Assembly (NCBI GenBank): GCA_907163375.1 | Contig: CAJQUW010014401.1 | Span: 1-64,000, forward strand | Reading direction: 5' to 3' | Length of the DNA stretch: 64,000 bases | Origin: Prostheceraeus crozeri | Taxonomy: Eukaryota; Platyhelminthes; Polycladida; Euryleptidae | Part shown: one piece after another, positions 44,390 through 52,055 of the stretch | How the letters are laid out: each line of letters opens with the position of its first letter | How positions within the stretch are numbered: the first letter of the stretch is position 1 | Notes under the pieces: model-generated | The model's database searches: none | What the model saw: the letters and a program-made list of their open reading frames with translations, nothing else | Told to the model about the DNA's origin: nothing | Translations under genes and position numbers: made by a program

Positions 44390-44676
44390 TTAATTTATGA
44401 ATTGGCCTGCTTATTGTGTGGTGATTTCTACATCGGTCAAACTAACTGACCGTTCACTAATAGGCATAAAGAACACCAGCGTGATGTCACCAATAAGAAC
44501 AAGAAAAATGCTTTGTACAGTATGAGTACTTCTGGTAATTTCATGCAGGCGAGCACGTTCCGTCAATAGACGACCTGACCATAGATATCTTGGACAAAAG
44601 TGACAATGCCGTTGATGGCCGAATTAGTGAAGCTCGTCAAATTGACAGATTAAGGCCCGTTATGAACCGCAAGTAA
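44390..44676 (+). pseudogene. Penelope-like element GIY-YIG endonuclease remnant
   Basis: One frame reads 'CGDFYIGQTN', an in-frame stop, then 'PFTNRHKEHQRDVTNKNKK': the GIY-YIG core with the R...H..H block. After a frame change it continues 'LTIDILDKSDNAVDGRISEA' and ends 'RQIDRLRPVMNRK' plus stop, which matches the end of Penelope-like polyproteins. One stop and one frameshift show decay. The reverse transcriptase part is missing; the inverted repeat lies immediately upstream. Confidence 0.75.
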
Positions 44677-44679
44677 GAA

Positions 44680-45339
44680 TTACCAAACTTCTAATGGTAT
44701 CAACACATCTCGGTCTCATTGTTGCTTAATGCGTTGTTTTGATGACAGCACGGTCCCATCATTTGATGTCTGTGACACGAAGCGCCGTGGTTTTTACCTA
44801 TTCAATTTTATTTTGTACATAACTTCACAAAGGCAAATAAAAAGAAGGAGTGACCCGCCTGTTTTCAGCACAATTCCAGGAAAATTGAGTTACCTCTGTT
44901 CCTAGCCTTCAACATCATTTTGCATGATAAACTCAAAATTCTTAAACCCTTGCAAACAAAAAGTATTAAATTTATCAAATCCTTTTGTCACAGTAAGTGT
45001 ATTCGAGCGACCAGAATATGAGCACGGGCAGAACGAATAATACTTTAGTTGCACTGACATTCTAGGCAGCCATCGCACACGGTTTGACTTGCATGGCAAA
45101 GTCCTTCGTCCAACTTCCTATATCCCGATTCGCTCCAAGCAATATGGAAGAGCAAAAATTCTTGTGTTATGATGTGCAGGTAAGACCAAAATCTTTTTCA
45201 TCTTTTGCGTTTCCTTCAAAATTATAAATTATTTGCAGCAAGTGACTTATTCTGAAATTGTCGGTAATGCAGAAAGAGGATAATCACATTCGACTCTTTG
45301 ATGGCGTTCTTGAAGATTATTAGAACAATAACAGAAAGT
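44680..45339. other. gene-free stretch
   Basis: Likely includes the 3' end of the Penelope remnant (to about 44850, with 'caaataaaaagaagg'). Nothing else is recognised. Confidence 0.4.
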
Positions 45340-45990
45340 GATGATAGCAGACTACATGTATGTACAAGTGCATCACAATAAAGGTTCAAAAATGATCTCA
45401 TTTATTTTCGGTGACAAGTTGAAGTCTCGAACAAGATCCGACACAACAGCAGAGAACTCGGTAGCTGTCAGCATGGAAATCTCCGATCGAATCCTGTCTT
45501 TGAATTCTTCAATCCTTCACGGTTTACTCATATACTACACGCGAGATTTAAGCATTCCCCGTAGCAGTAATACGGGGGTTGAAAAATCAGGATATCTCGC
45601 TGCCCATATCCACGACCAATGACTCTTTTTGGTGGAAAATGCTAGAACAACACTTGTGTCCTCCTAGAATAATGCGGCGGTGCACCGTCATGCTGAAAAT
45701 GACTGAGTTCATCCTTCGCTTTCTTCTTAGGTCACATGATCGGAGAGCATAGCACGGCTACTTCCACCAATGACAATGCCATCGAAGAAAAACTGAGCTA
45801 GATGATAGGTTTCTGAGAATGCCATCCATAAACAAACCTTCGATGAACGAAAACTTTCTGTTATCGAAGCATGTGGATTGTGGTAAGCCCGTATATTGTA
45901 CCTGTTGACTGCACAATATAGGCTAAGAAAGGGCTCATCACTCCATAACACGTTGCTCAACATACCAGGATTTTGTAACATCCAATTCGC
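45340..45990 (-). pseudogene. decayed mariner/IS630 transposase
   Basis: Minus-strand reading gives the first catalytic block 'VLWSDEPFLSLYCAVNRYN' (near 45940) and 'SSKVCLWMAFSETYH' (near 45830), then in another frame 'LSHFQHDGAPPHYSRRTQ' (second Asp, near 45700) and 'VIGRGYGQRDI' (near 45620). Further remnants continue to about 45340. Multiple frame changes and stops. No inverted ends were identified. Confidence 0.7.
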
Positions 45991-46197
45991 TTTGGAATAT
46001 ATATGATTTTATCACTTTCTGCTATTTTTCTACAGATCTTCAAAAAAGCTGCTAGTGTCCCTGATACGCCGTCCTATGCAAAATGTTGCGTAATAAGAAA
46101 AGAACAGCTGATTTATATTTTACGCTACTTTTGGTCAGCCTTGCATGCGTTGTTCATTATTACATGCAAGTAGTGAAAACTGTGCCCTACTTGCCAC

Positions 46198-46400
46198 GGA
46201 TAGGTACATGGATAGGTACATGTAAAGTTTAGTGTTATCAATAGGTACATGGATAGGTACATGTAAAGTTTAGTGTTATCAATAGGTACATGGATAGGTA
46301 CATGGATAGCTACATGGATAGGTACATGTATACTTTAGTTATCGATAGGCACACGGATAGGTACATGTATAATTCAGTGTTATCAATAGGAACTTGTATG
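46198..46400. repeat. 'aggtacatggat' tandem repeat
   Basis: A 58-bp unit with 'ataggtacatggataggtacatgtaaagtttagtgttatca' is repeated, then degrades into 12-bp 'ggtacatggata' repeats. It lies about 200-400 bp left of the first P2 gene. No inverted partner occurs on the right side of P2, so it is not a terminal repeat. Confidence 0.85.
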
Positions 46401-46617
46401 AGATCTGTTTTACTGGATAGGTACATGTGTTTGGTACACTGTGTTTCGGAACGTCTATGATCGAACTTGTGTGGTTTGGTTCTGAGCACTTGGATACGTA
46501 CCGATAGACGTCCGTTGTTTGATTTTGAATGGGTTTGCTCAATTGCGACTATTGTGACTATTGCAACCATTGTAATCAATATGACACATTGATTTTCCTT
46601 TTACGTAGACAAACTAT

Positions 46618-46626
46618 GCTATAAAT
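46618..46626 (+). promoter_or_regulatory. possible TATA box (CTATAAATA)
   Basis: Lies about 20-30 bp upstream of candidate start codons of the UBA-RING gene. That spacing is short for the first ATGs, so either initiation uses a later ATG or this box is not the functional one. Confidence 0.35.
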
Positions 46627-46639
46627 ATGAGATAGTTTT

Positions 46640-47152
46640 TTGATGACATACATAATGATGACTAGTATCCCAACGTCGTGGGTTGTCGCAAGAGACCTTG
46701 GATATTCGTTCAAAGCCATAGAAACTGTAACAAATCTCAGTGAAAATATCAACGCTGGTGATTTAGTTGATCGACTAATGGATCTAGATGAGCATGCTAT
46801 GAATCACAATTTGGATCGTAGGTGGATAGAGGATTTCTCCATGCTACACTGCAATGATAGTGAAATTAGGAGGATCAAATTGGAACGATATGGAAAGAAG
46901 GAGACATCTGACAGTGTTTTAATAAAAAGTTCTCCCAATAAAAGTGACTTCAGAAGGAAATTAGAACAAGAGACATTTAAATTATTATGTGAACGGAACT
47001 GCGTTAAATGTTTTAAACAGGAACGATCCCTTCTCTTTTTGCCATATTCTCATAGCGTTATGTGTTCTACATGTTATGTACCCTTTGAAACTTCATCTTG
47101 TCCCCTTTGCGATGAAGAAATATCTTCAACAGTCACTGTATATCGTGCATGA
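46640..47152 (+). CDS. P2 UBA-RING protein, IAP-type E3 ligase without BIR domains
   Basis: 170 residues. Residues about 18-55 ('VARDLGYSFKAIETV...NINAGDLVDRLMDLDE') resemble the UBA domain of IAP proteins. The C-terminal 55 residues form a C3HC4 RING of the IAP type: 'CVKCFKQERSLLFLPYSH', 'MCSTCYVPFE', 'CPLCDEEI', then the short hydrophobic tail 'SSTVTVYRA' that in IAP RINGs supports dimerisation. No BIR domain is present. IAP-family ligases restrain cell death; a virus-like element carrying one suggests control of host apoptosis or ubiquitin signalling, by inference. Several early Met codons make the start uncertain (46640, 46655 or 46658). Confidence 0.75.
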   Translation: MMTYIMMTSIPTSWVVARDLGYSFKAIETVTNLSENINAGDLVDRLMDLDEHAMNHNLDRRWIEDFSMLHCNDSEIRRIKLERYGKKETSDSVLIKSSPNKSDFRRKLEQETFKLLCERNCVKCFKQERSLLFLPYSHSVMCSTCYVPFETSSCPLCDEEISSTVTVYRA

Positions 47153-47216
47153 TGAGTCATCATGCAGGTCTGTGATTGGTCACTATTGTGTCTTTGTTTG
47201 ACTTTTCTATATAAGG
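47153..47216 (+). promoter_or_regulatory. P2 promoter: AP-1 site, CCAAT (inverted), TATATAAGG
   Basis: TGAGTCA at 47153-47159 overlaps the end of the UBA-RING gene; ATTGG at 47175-47179; TATATAAGG at 47208-47216, 47 bp before the ATG at 47263. The nonamer is identical to those at 48466-48474 and (minus) 61169-61161. It is a classical RNA polymerase II layout. Confidence 0.75.
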
Positions 47217-47262
47217 AGGACATTGTACCGTTCTATTTCAAGCATAATTTGAGGCTAATACA

Positions 47263-47886
47263 ATGTCAATCAGTATGTCGTTCACTACCAACATTCCCAT
47301 TTCAATAATTTACCGAAGTCAACTCTTCACGGGCAATATATTTTATTCTGCCGTGAATATAACTGGCTATAAAGCGGATTTGGTGGATCTGATGGAGGAA
47401 ATAGTGAAGTATTTCCGCTGCGGAGAGGACGTTGTGGTGCAGAGAATGCTAATGAGAGTCGTGAACAACGCTCTTACACGAGTTGCAAGATTTTGGCTCA
47501 ATGAAGTATTTCGCCCACTATCTCAAACGGAGATTGTACCGGAATACTCTCGCTGTTGGTGCAGCAGTATCCAACGGAAACTCAACACATGTCTCCATGA
47601 CATTATCACCTCCAGCTACTATGACGAGAAGGGTGAGAAGTGCAAACTGGACTTGTTCAGTGGACCGCCATCAGTAAGCATCAATGTGGCTGCTCAAGGA
47701 CATTCTGAGGTAATCAGTTTGCGGGCATACTATGCCAATATTTTAAAGACTTTCCATTTAAAGCCTTGCTGTATGTGCTGTCCTATTTCAAAACATCTAA
47801 TGAAAGACATTGAGCAGCTCATAACTGCTACAAATGAGACTCTAGCCGATGTGAGTGTATATCAGTTTCCCTCTACAACTTGTTAA
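47263..47886 (+). CDS. P2 unknown TATA-driven gene (207 aa, Cys-rich C-terminus)
   Basis: No family is recognised. Residues about 35-90 are helical ('VDLMEEIVKYFRCGEDVVVQ', 'RVVNNALTRVARFWLNEVF'). The middle carries 'EYSRCWCSSIQRKLNTC', the C-terminal third has 'LKPCCMCCPISKHL'. Cysteine pairs suggest metal binding. It has its own promoter and sits beside the UBA-RING gene at the left end, where accessory host-interaction genes would be expected. A second ATG lies at 47275 and could be used. Confidence 0.65.
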   Translation: MSISMSFTTNIPISIIYRSQLFTGNIFYSAVNITGYKADLVDLMEEIVKYFRCGEDVVVQRMLMRVVNNALTRVARFWLNEVFRPLSQTEIVPEYSRCWCSSIQRKLNTCLHDIITSSYYDEKGEKCKLDLFSGPPSVSINVAAQGHSEVISLRAYYANILKTFHLKPCCMCCPISKHLMKDIEQLITATNETLADVSVYQFPSTTC

Positions 47887-48014
47887 GTGTTTTATGTAAT
47901 TTTATACGTACCAGCAACAAACTCTGTGTGAATGCTTGTAAACTTTTGTGTATAATGTTGTAAGTACTAAGCAAAAATTGTAATTGTATTATCTATTTCC
48001 ATATTAGAATAAAA

Positions 48015-48407
48015 ATGTCTGTAAAACGGAAGGCATCTTCTCGTCAATCGAAACGGTCCTTCAAACCTTCAAGTCAGTTTAAAAAGGCGTTGCGAAAGTT
48101 AAACAGGATACATGATAATAAGAAGAAGTGTAAATTGATTCAAAATTCAAGTGATGATTTCAGTCGTGATTTAGCTTTTGCAATACACAAATGTCTACCT
48201 ATTTACAAGCCTCTATTGAATGCTGGCTCTTTGAATAGCATAAAAAAGTTTTCAAATCCAAGGAGTAGTGATAAGAAAAGGCGAAACTTAATTCAGCGCG
48301 GTGGTGGTGGGTTTCTAAGTATGGTAAATGATATCGGAAACAGTATTAATGGTGTAATCAATAGTCCGCTTGGAAGGATTGCAGCAACTGCTGCAATGTT
48401 AATATAA
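48015..48407 (+). CDS. P2 small basic virion protein with Gly-rich membrane-active tail
   Basis: 130 residues. Residues 1-45 are strongly basic ('MSVKRKASSRQSKRSFKPSS'), the middle is mixed, and residues about 90-130 read 'RRNLIQRGGGGFLSMVNDIG' then 'SINGVINSPLGRIAATAAML'. The L-x-x-x-GG/G pattern followed by an amphipathic helix is what the adenain-type protease and protein VI-like substrates of adenoviruses show. The P1 gene at 32501 has a similar plan. No enzymatic role is suggested. Confidence 0.55.
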   Translation: MSVKRKASSRQSKRSFKPSSQFKKALRKLNRIHDNKKKCKLIQNSSDDFSRDLAFAIHKCLPIYKPLLNAGSLNSIKKFSNPRSSDKKRRNLIQRGGGGFLSMVNDIGNSINGVINSPLGRIAATAAMLI

Positions 48408-48448
48408 GGTTACCGAATCATAAAGTAACACGTCATCACTTTGATTGA

Positions 48449-48474
48449 TGAGTCATATATAGGTGTATATAAGG
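48449..48474 (+). promoter_or_regulatory. P2 promoter: AP-1 site plus TATATAAGG
   Basis: TGAGTCA at 48449-48455 and TATATAAGG at 48466-48474, 85 bp before the ATG at 48559; a cgtcatca half site lies at 48431. Same nonamer and same site type as the 47153 promoter. Confidence 0.75.
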
Positions 48475-48558
48475 AAGACGCTTTAATGATATTTTACCAC
48501 TTTCAAGTGACAATTCATTTGCGCTGGTTGAAAGCTCCGAATTAGTACTTGTTGAAAC

Positions 48559-49293
48559 ATGACTCAGAAAATGTATACAATCAGAGAGGAAGGTGACGCT
48601 TTTGAGCAAGATCTCTTGAAGCTTCGTCCGACACGAAAGGTGCAAGGGATTGGAAATACATTCTACTTTCAAACCTTGAATTATGGTGATGATGGCTTTT
48701 ATCTTCAAGTTCCATTCTTCCACAGTAATGGTATGTCTACATCAGGGTACAGCAATATGAGACAAATGCGAGTGACTTTTCCAAAATGCCAACAGGTGAT
48801 TCTTAAAACTATTGACTCTTTCGCGAAAGAATGTGTTGAGCTGCCTGAAAGTGCTCCCACTCATTGGAGAAAGGCATTAGAGGAAGGAGTTGGTTATAAG
48901 GAATTGCCGGAATTCGATACACTGTTTTTAAAACTATCGGATCATTTTCAAGCATTCGATCTCTTTACAAACGCGATGGAATGTGAGGATCTCAAACGGG
49001 GCCGCTATATGGGCTTAGTGCACGTTACCGGACTTTATATTGGCTCACATGGTTCGACTGGTAAAGTCCCATCTTTACAAATGAAGGTTCTTCAACTAGT
49101 CTATGAACCACTACCAATTGATAAATGTTTAATTAACATTGATAAGACTGCTTCAAGTGATGGGAAGGAAGAGAGCAAAAAGCGAGGTCGGAAATCTAAA
49201 GATGGGAATCCTAAATTGAAGTTGAAGCGCCAAGATGCTGACTTGAAAACTTTCTATAATCCTAATTGTGATGAGGAAACACAAATGTTTTAA
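48559..49293 (+). CDS. P2 unknown TATA-driven gene, possible ssDNA-binding protein
   Basis: 244 residues, no firm family. Residues about 30-190 are a mixed alpha/beta domain ('GIGNTFYFQTLNYGDDGFYL', 'MRQMRVTFPKCQQVILKTID', 'GRYMGLVHVTGLYIGSHGST', 'LQMKVLQLVYEPLP'), followed by a basic, disordered tail ('KEESKKRGRKSKDGNPKLKL'). A compact beta domain with an acidic or basic tail and an early-type promoter fits a replication accessory such as a single-strand DNA-binding protein, but this is inference only. An AATAAA follows at about 49348. Confidence 0.6.
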   Translation: MTQKMYTIREEGDAFEQDLLKLRPTRKVQGIGNTFYFQTLNYGDDGFYLQVPFFHSNGMSTSGYSNMRQMRVTFPKCQQVILKTIDSFAKECVELPESAPTHWRKALEEGVGYKELPEFDTLFLKLSDHFQAFDLFTNAMECEDLKRGRYMGLVHVTGLYIGSHGSTGKVPSLQMKVLQLVYEPLPIDKCLINIDKTASSDGKEESKKRGRKSKDGNPKLKLKRQDADLKTFYNPNCDEETQMF

Positions 49294-49434
49294 TTTGTAA
49301 ATGTTTTAATTTGTAAATGTAACTTGAAAGTTTCTATTCTGAATGTAAATAAACTTGATCTGGAACATGTGTCTGTTTTGTTGTTCTAAGCAAAATTAGC
49401 GGGATGATGAGTTTAATGTTAATGGAATTATAAG

Positions 49435-50070
49435 ATGACAGATTTTCGTCTATTCACTGATCGCACAATGTGTGTCGCTGGACCAAGTCAGTCCGGTAAA
49501 ACTACATTTGTAACTGAATTGCTACAATATAGAAATGAAATGTTTAACAAGGAAATTAAGAGAGTCAAATGGTATTATGGAATATTTCAACCACAACTAC
49601 ATTCTGCACTTCGCCAGAAAGGTTATGAGGTGAAGCAAGGGTTGCCATCAACTGAGGATATCAAAGCAGGTGACTTACTAGTATTAGATGATCTATTACG
49701 AGAAAGCAAATCTTCAAAGGATGTAACTGAAATGTTCATTCAAACTGCACATCATAGGGAAGCTTTTATTATCTACATCACCCAAAACATCTTCGATGGA
49801 GGGAAAGAGCAAAGAACTAGAAGTTTGAATACACATTATTTGACAATATTTAAAAATCCAAGAGATAGCAGTCAGATACATCATCTCAGTAGACAGATAT
49901 TACCTCAACAACCTAAAGTACTTTCAAAAATATATGAAGATGTAACAAAGAAACCACATGGTTATCTATTTATTGATCTAACCCAGGAATGTCCGGAACG
50001 ACTTCGATTTCGAACAAATATCATACCTAATTCCGCTGAACCAATGACAGTTTTCTGGGTTCACAGTTAG
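49435..50070 (+). CDS. P2 genome-packaging ATPase (FtsK/HerA, A32-like)
   Basis: 211 residues. Walker A 'GPSQSGKTT' at residues 16-24, Walker B 'LLVLDDLL' at 81-88, and the sensor strand 'EAFIIYITQNIF' near 105-116. Shorter than the P1 ATPase but with the same motif order. It should drive DNA into the capsid. Followed after 39 bp by the 50110 gene on the same strand. Confidence 0.93.
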   Translation: MTDFRLFTDRTMCVAGPSQSGKTTFVTELLQYRNEMFNKEIKRVKWYYGIFQPQLHSALRQKGYEVKQGLPSTEDIKAGDLLVLDDLLRESKSSKDVTEMFIQTAHHREAFIIYITQNIFDGGKEQRTRSLNTHYLTIFKNPRDSSQIHHLSRQILPQQPKVLSKIYEDVTKKPHGYLFIDLTQECPERLRFRTNIIPNSAEPMTVFWVHS

Positions 50071-50109
50071 TTTTAAGCAATGTACTTTGTTGCCTTATTA
50101 TTTTCAAAC

Positions 50110-50769
50110 ATGTCGTATTCAAAGATGGTAGTCATTCCTCAAGAGGTGTATGTACAATTGACTACATTACAAAGTGCACAGGAAGTCAAAAATATAGATC
50201 AACCTATTACGAATCAACTTAAGGAACTAACACAAAAGGATATGGAAATTCAGAAGATTAAGGATCCCTATCGACGAATGCAGTTAGCAGCTGAAAACAT
50301 TGACGAGAGGCGACAGATTCGTGACAAGTTGCGACGATTTATAACCTTGTCAACACCTCGACCATATCGTGTGCGCGCTGAGCGATTATTTGACTTCATT
50401 GATCCACATGTGAAGTTCAATGAGAGAGGGGAGATAATAGATGAAACAACTGGTAATGTTATTAGAAATAGTCGCATAGATGACCTTCTACAATATGCTG
50501 TCAGAGATGTAAGGCGAAAACTAGGTGCACCACAAGGGTGGTCATATTTTCAGAAAATTTTATCTGATCAAAATGTACCTCACAATATTATTGGAGGACC
50601 GACTGTGAATGAATTGGATAAGGGTCACTTACAAGATGGATCAAAGAGTAAAAACCCACGATGGCGGTCAAGCGAGAGCTTGCAGATCCCGATGATCTGC
50701 AACCAAAAAGAGCTACTAGGCGCTCAATGCGTGTTACGAAGGAGTATAGTAAATATTAAGCAAATATGA
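50110..50769 (+). CDS. P2 hypothetical virion-associated (PX-type) protein
   Basis: About 219 residues from the ATG at 50110 ('MSYSKMVVIPQEVYVQL'); the frame is also open from 50080. Hydrophilic, helical, with 'IDDLLQYAVRDVRRKLGAPQ' then 'GWSYFQKILSDQNVP' near residues 130-165, a region often seen in Polinton proteins encoded beside the ATPase. No catalytic motif. The last 35 residues overlap an alternative short basic reading frame (50661-50759) in another register, so the true C-terminus is uncertain. Confidence 0.65.
   Translation: MSYSKMVVIPQEVYVQLTTLQSAQEVKNIDQPITNQLKELTQKDMEIQKIKDPYRRMQLAAENIDERRQIRDKLRRFITLSTPRPYRVRAERLFDFIDPHVKFNERGEIIDETTGNVIRNSRIDDLLQYAVRDVRRKLGAPQGWSYFQKILSDQNVPHNIIGGPTVNELDKGHLQDGSKSKNPRWRSSESLQIPMICNQKELLGAQCVLRRSIVNIKQI
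50661..50759 (+). CDS. possible overlapping small basic peptide
   Basis: 32 codons from ATG, beginning 'MAVKRELADPDDLQPK' and ending 'TKEYSKY', overlapping the 3' end of the 50110 gene in another frame. Its composition (Lys/Arg rich, ending in aromatic residues) looks as protein-like as the main frame. It could be a separate peptide or the original C-terminus after a frameshift. Confidence 0.25.
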   Translation: MAVKRELADPDDLQPKRATRRSMRVTKEYSKY

Positions 50770-50793
50770 ATTAAGCCTTACCTCTCTCATATC

Positions 50794-51120
50794 ATGTCGT
50801 TACAAAAATTTTGCTGTTGTTTGAAATCTGCGCTCGAAGGTAAAGGAGAAGAGGGCATAGAGGTTGATATCAATTGTGTTAGCAGTTGCTGTGCGAGTAA
50901 TACGCGTGCAAATCAGAACAAAGACGATGAGTACAGCAGTGAAACTGAGAAAGATTTATTACGACTTAAATCATCCCGCAAGTTTCAGTCGTCCGGAGGT
51001 TCTAGCTCGTGGAGCAGGTGTGGGAATAGAGAAAGTCAAGAAGTGGTTGAGGAGTCAACCGACTTACATTCTTCACAAAAATGCGAGAAAGCGGTTTCCA
51101 ACAAGAAAATATGTTGTTAA
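50794..51120 (+). CDS. possible Cys-rich protein overlapping the integrase start
   Basis: 108 residues beginning 'MSLQKFCCCLKSALEGKGEE' with two CC clusters in the first 35 residues, then Ser/Glu-rich sequence overlapping the integrase N-terminus in another frame. Only the first ~45 codons lie outside the integrase. It may be a real small gene or chance; no homolog is recognised. Confidence 0.3.
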   Translation: MSLQKFCCCLKSALEGKGEEGIEVDINCVSSCCASNTRANQNKDDEYSSETEKDLLRLKSSRKFQSSGGSSSWSRCGNRESQEVVEESTDLHSSQKCEKAVSNKKICC

Positions 51121-52015
51121 CAATATAGATAGTCAATGGCAAGCGGACTTGGCTGACATGCAACAGATATCACAGTACAATGATGGCTATAAATGCATCT
51201 TAACCGTAATAGATATTTTATCTCGCTATGCTTGGGCACGTGCGCTGAAATCTAAACGAGGACCAGAAGTTGAAGCAGCTCTTCAGAGCATTTTCGATGA
51301 GGGGCGTGTTCCGCAAAGAATACAGACCGATCAAGGGAAGGAATTCGAAAACTCTCATGTTCGAAGTCTCCTTAAAAGTCATAATGTGGAATTATTTAGT
51401 GTCAAAAGTGCTTATAAAGCTGCCATGGTTGAGAGGTTCAATCGCACACTGAAGACAAAAATATGGCGCTATTTCACTGCAAAAAATACACATGTTTGGG
51501 TAGGTGAGCTGCAGAAATTTGTTAAGAATTACAATGATAGCTACCATCGAATCATTAAGATGAAACCAGTTGATGTTACCCCAGATAATGCGATGGATGT
51601 ATGGCTTCGATTGTATGATAAGAAAGCGAAAAACATTTCCAATGAAAAGAAAATTAATGTTGGTGATAGAGTTCGGATTTCAAAGGTTAAGTCTACATTT
51701 CAGAAGGGGTATCTACCTAATTGGACTGAAGAAGAGTTTTTTGTGGATGAAGTAAATACAAAATTTATACCCACCATGTATAAATTAATAGATTACCATG
51801 GCAATCCAATTGAAGGAAAATTTTACTCTTATGAATTGCAAGTAGTAGACAGAAGTGAAGAGGTGTATATGATTGATAAAATAATTAGGAGGAAAGGTCA
51901 TGGCAATCAAAGGAAATATCTAGTTAAATGGAAAGGATATCCTGATTCATTCAATAGCTGGATAACGCACCAGGATCTACAAAATGTGGAGATGGGAGAC
52001 ACTCGTAACTTTTAA
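50927..52015 (+). CDS. P2 integrase with C-terminal chromodomain
   Basis: About 362 residues from the ATG at 50927; an upstream in-frame extension to 50864 is possible. The N-terminus is helical ('KLRKIYYDLNHPASFSRPEV'). Catalytic triad: 'SQWQADLADM' (D1), 'RIQTDQGKEFEN' (D2), 'AAMVERFNRTLKTKI' (E). An SH3-like region 'INVGDRVRISKVKSTFQKGY' follows. The C-terminus is a chromodomain: 'VYMIDKIIRRKGHGNQ', 'YLVKWKGYPDSFNSWI', with the aromatic-cage positions (Y, W, W) present. Chromodomains read methylated histone tails, so insertion could be steered to marked chromatin. P1's integrase lacks this domain. Confidence 0.93.
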   Translation: MSTAVKLRKIYYDLNHPASFSRPEVLARGAGVGIEKVKKWLRSQPTYILHKNARKRFPTRKYVVNNIDSQWQADLADMQQISQYNDGYKCILTVIDILSRYAWARALKSKRGPEVEAALQSIFDEGRVPQRIQTDQGKEFENSHVRSLLKSHNVELFSVKSAYKAAMVERFNRTLKTKIWRYFTAKNTHVWVGELQKFVKNYNDSYHRIIKMKPVDVTPDNAMDVWLRLYDKKAKNISNEKKINVGDRVRISKVKSTFQKGYLPNWTEEEFFVDEVNTKFIPTMYKLIDYHGNPIEGKFYSYELQVVDRSEEVYMIDKIIRRKGHGNQRKYLVKWKGYPDSFNSWITHQDLQNVEMGDTRNF

Positions 52016-52055
52016 GCTAATATAGCATGTGACTTCTTCCATATATGACTTTAAC

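Noticed and set aside
46198..46400. Candidate left terminal repeat of P2
   Set aside because: No inverted counterpart is found right of PolB up to 64000.
46310..46579. Minus-strand frames with 'YMYLS' repeats
   Set aside because: Products of the aggtacatggat tandem repeat.
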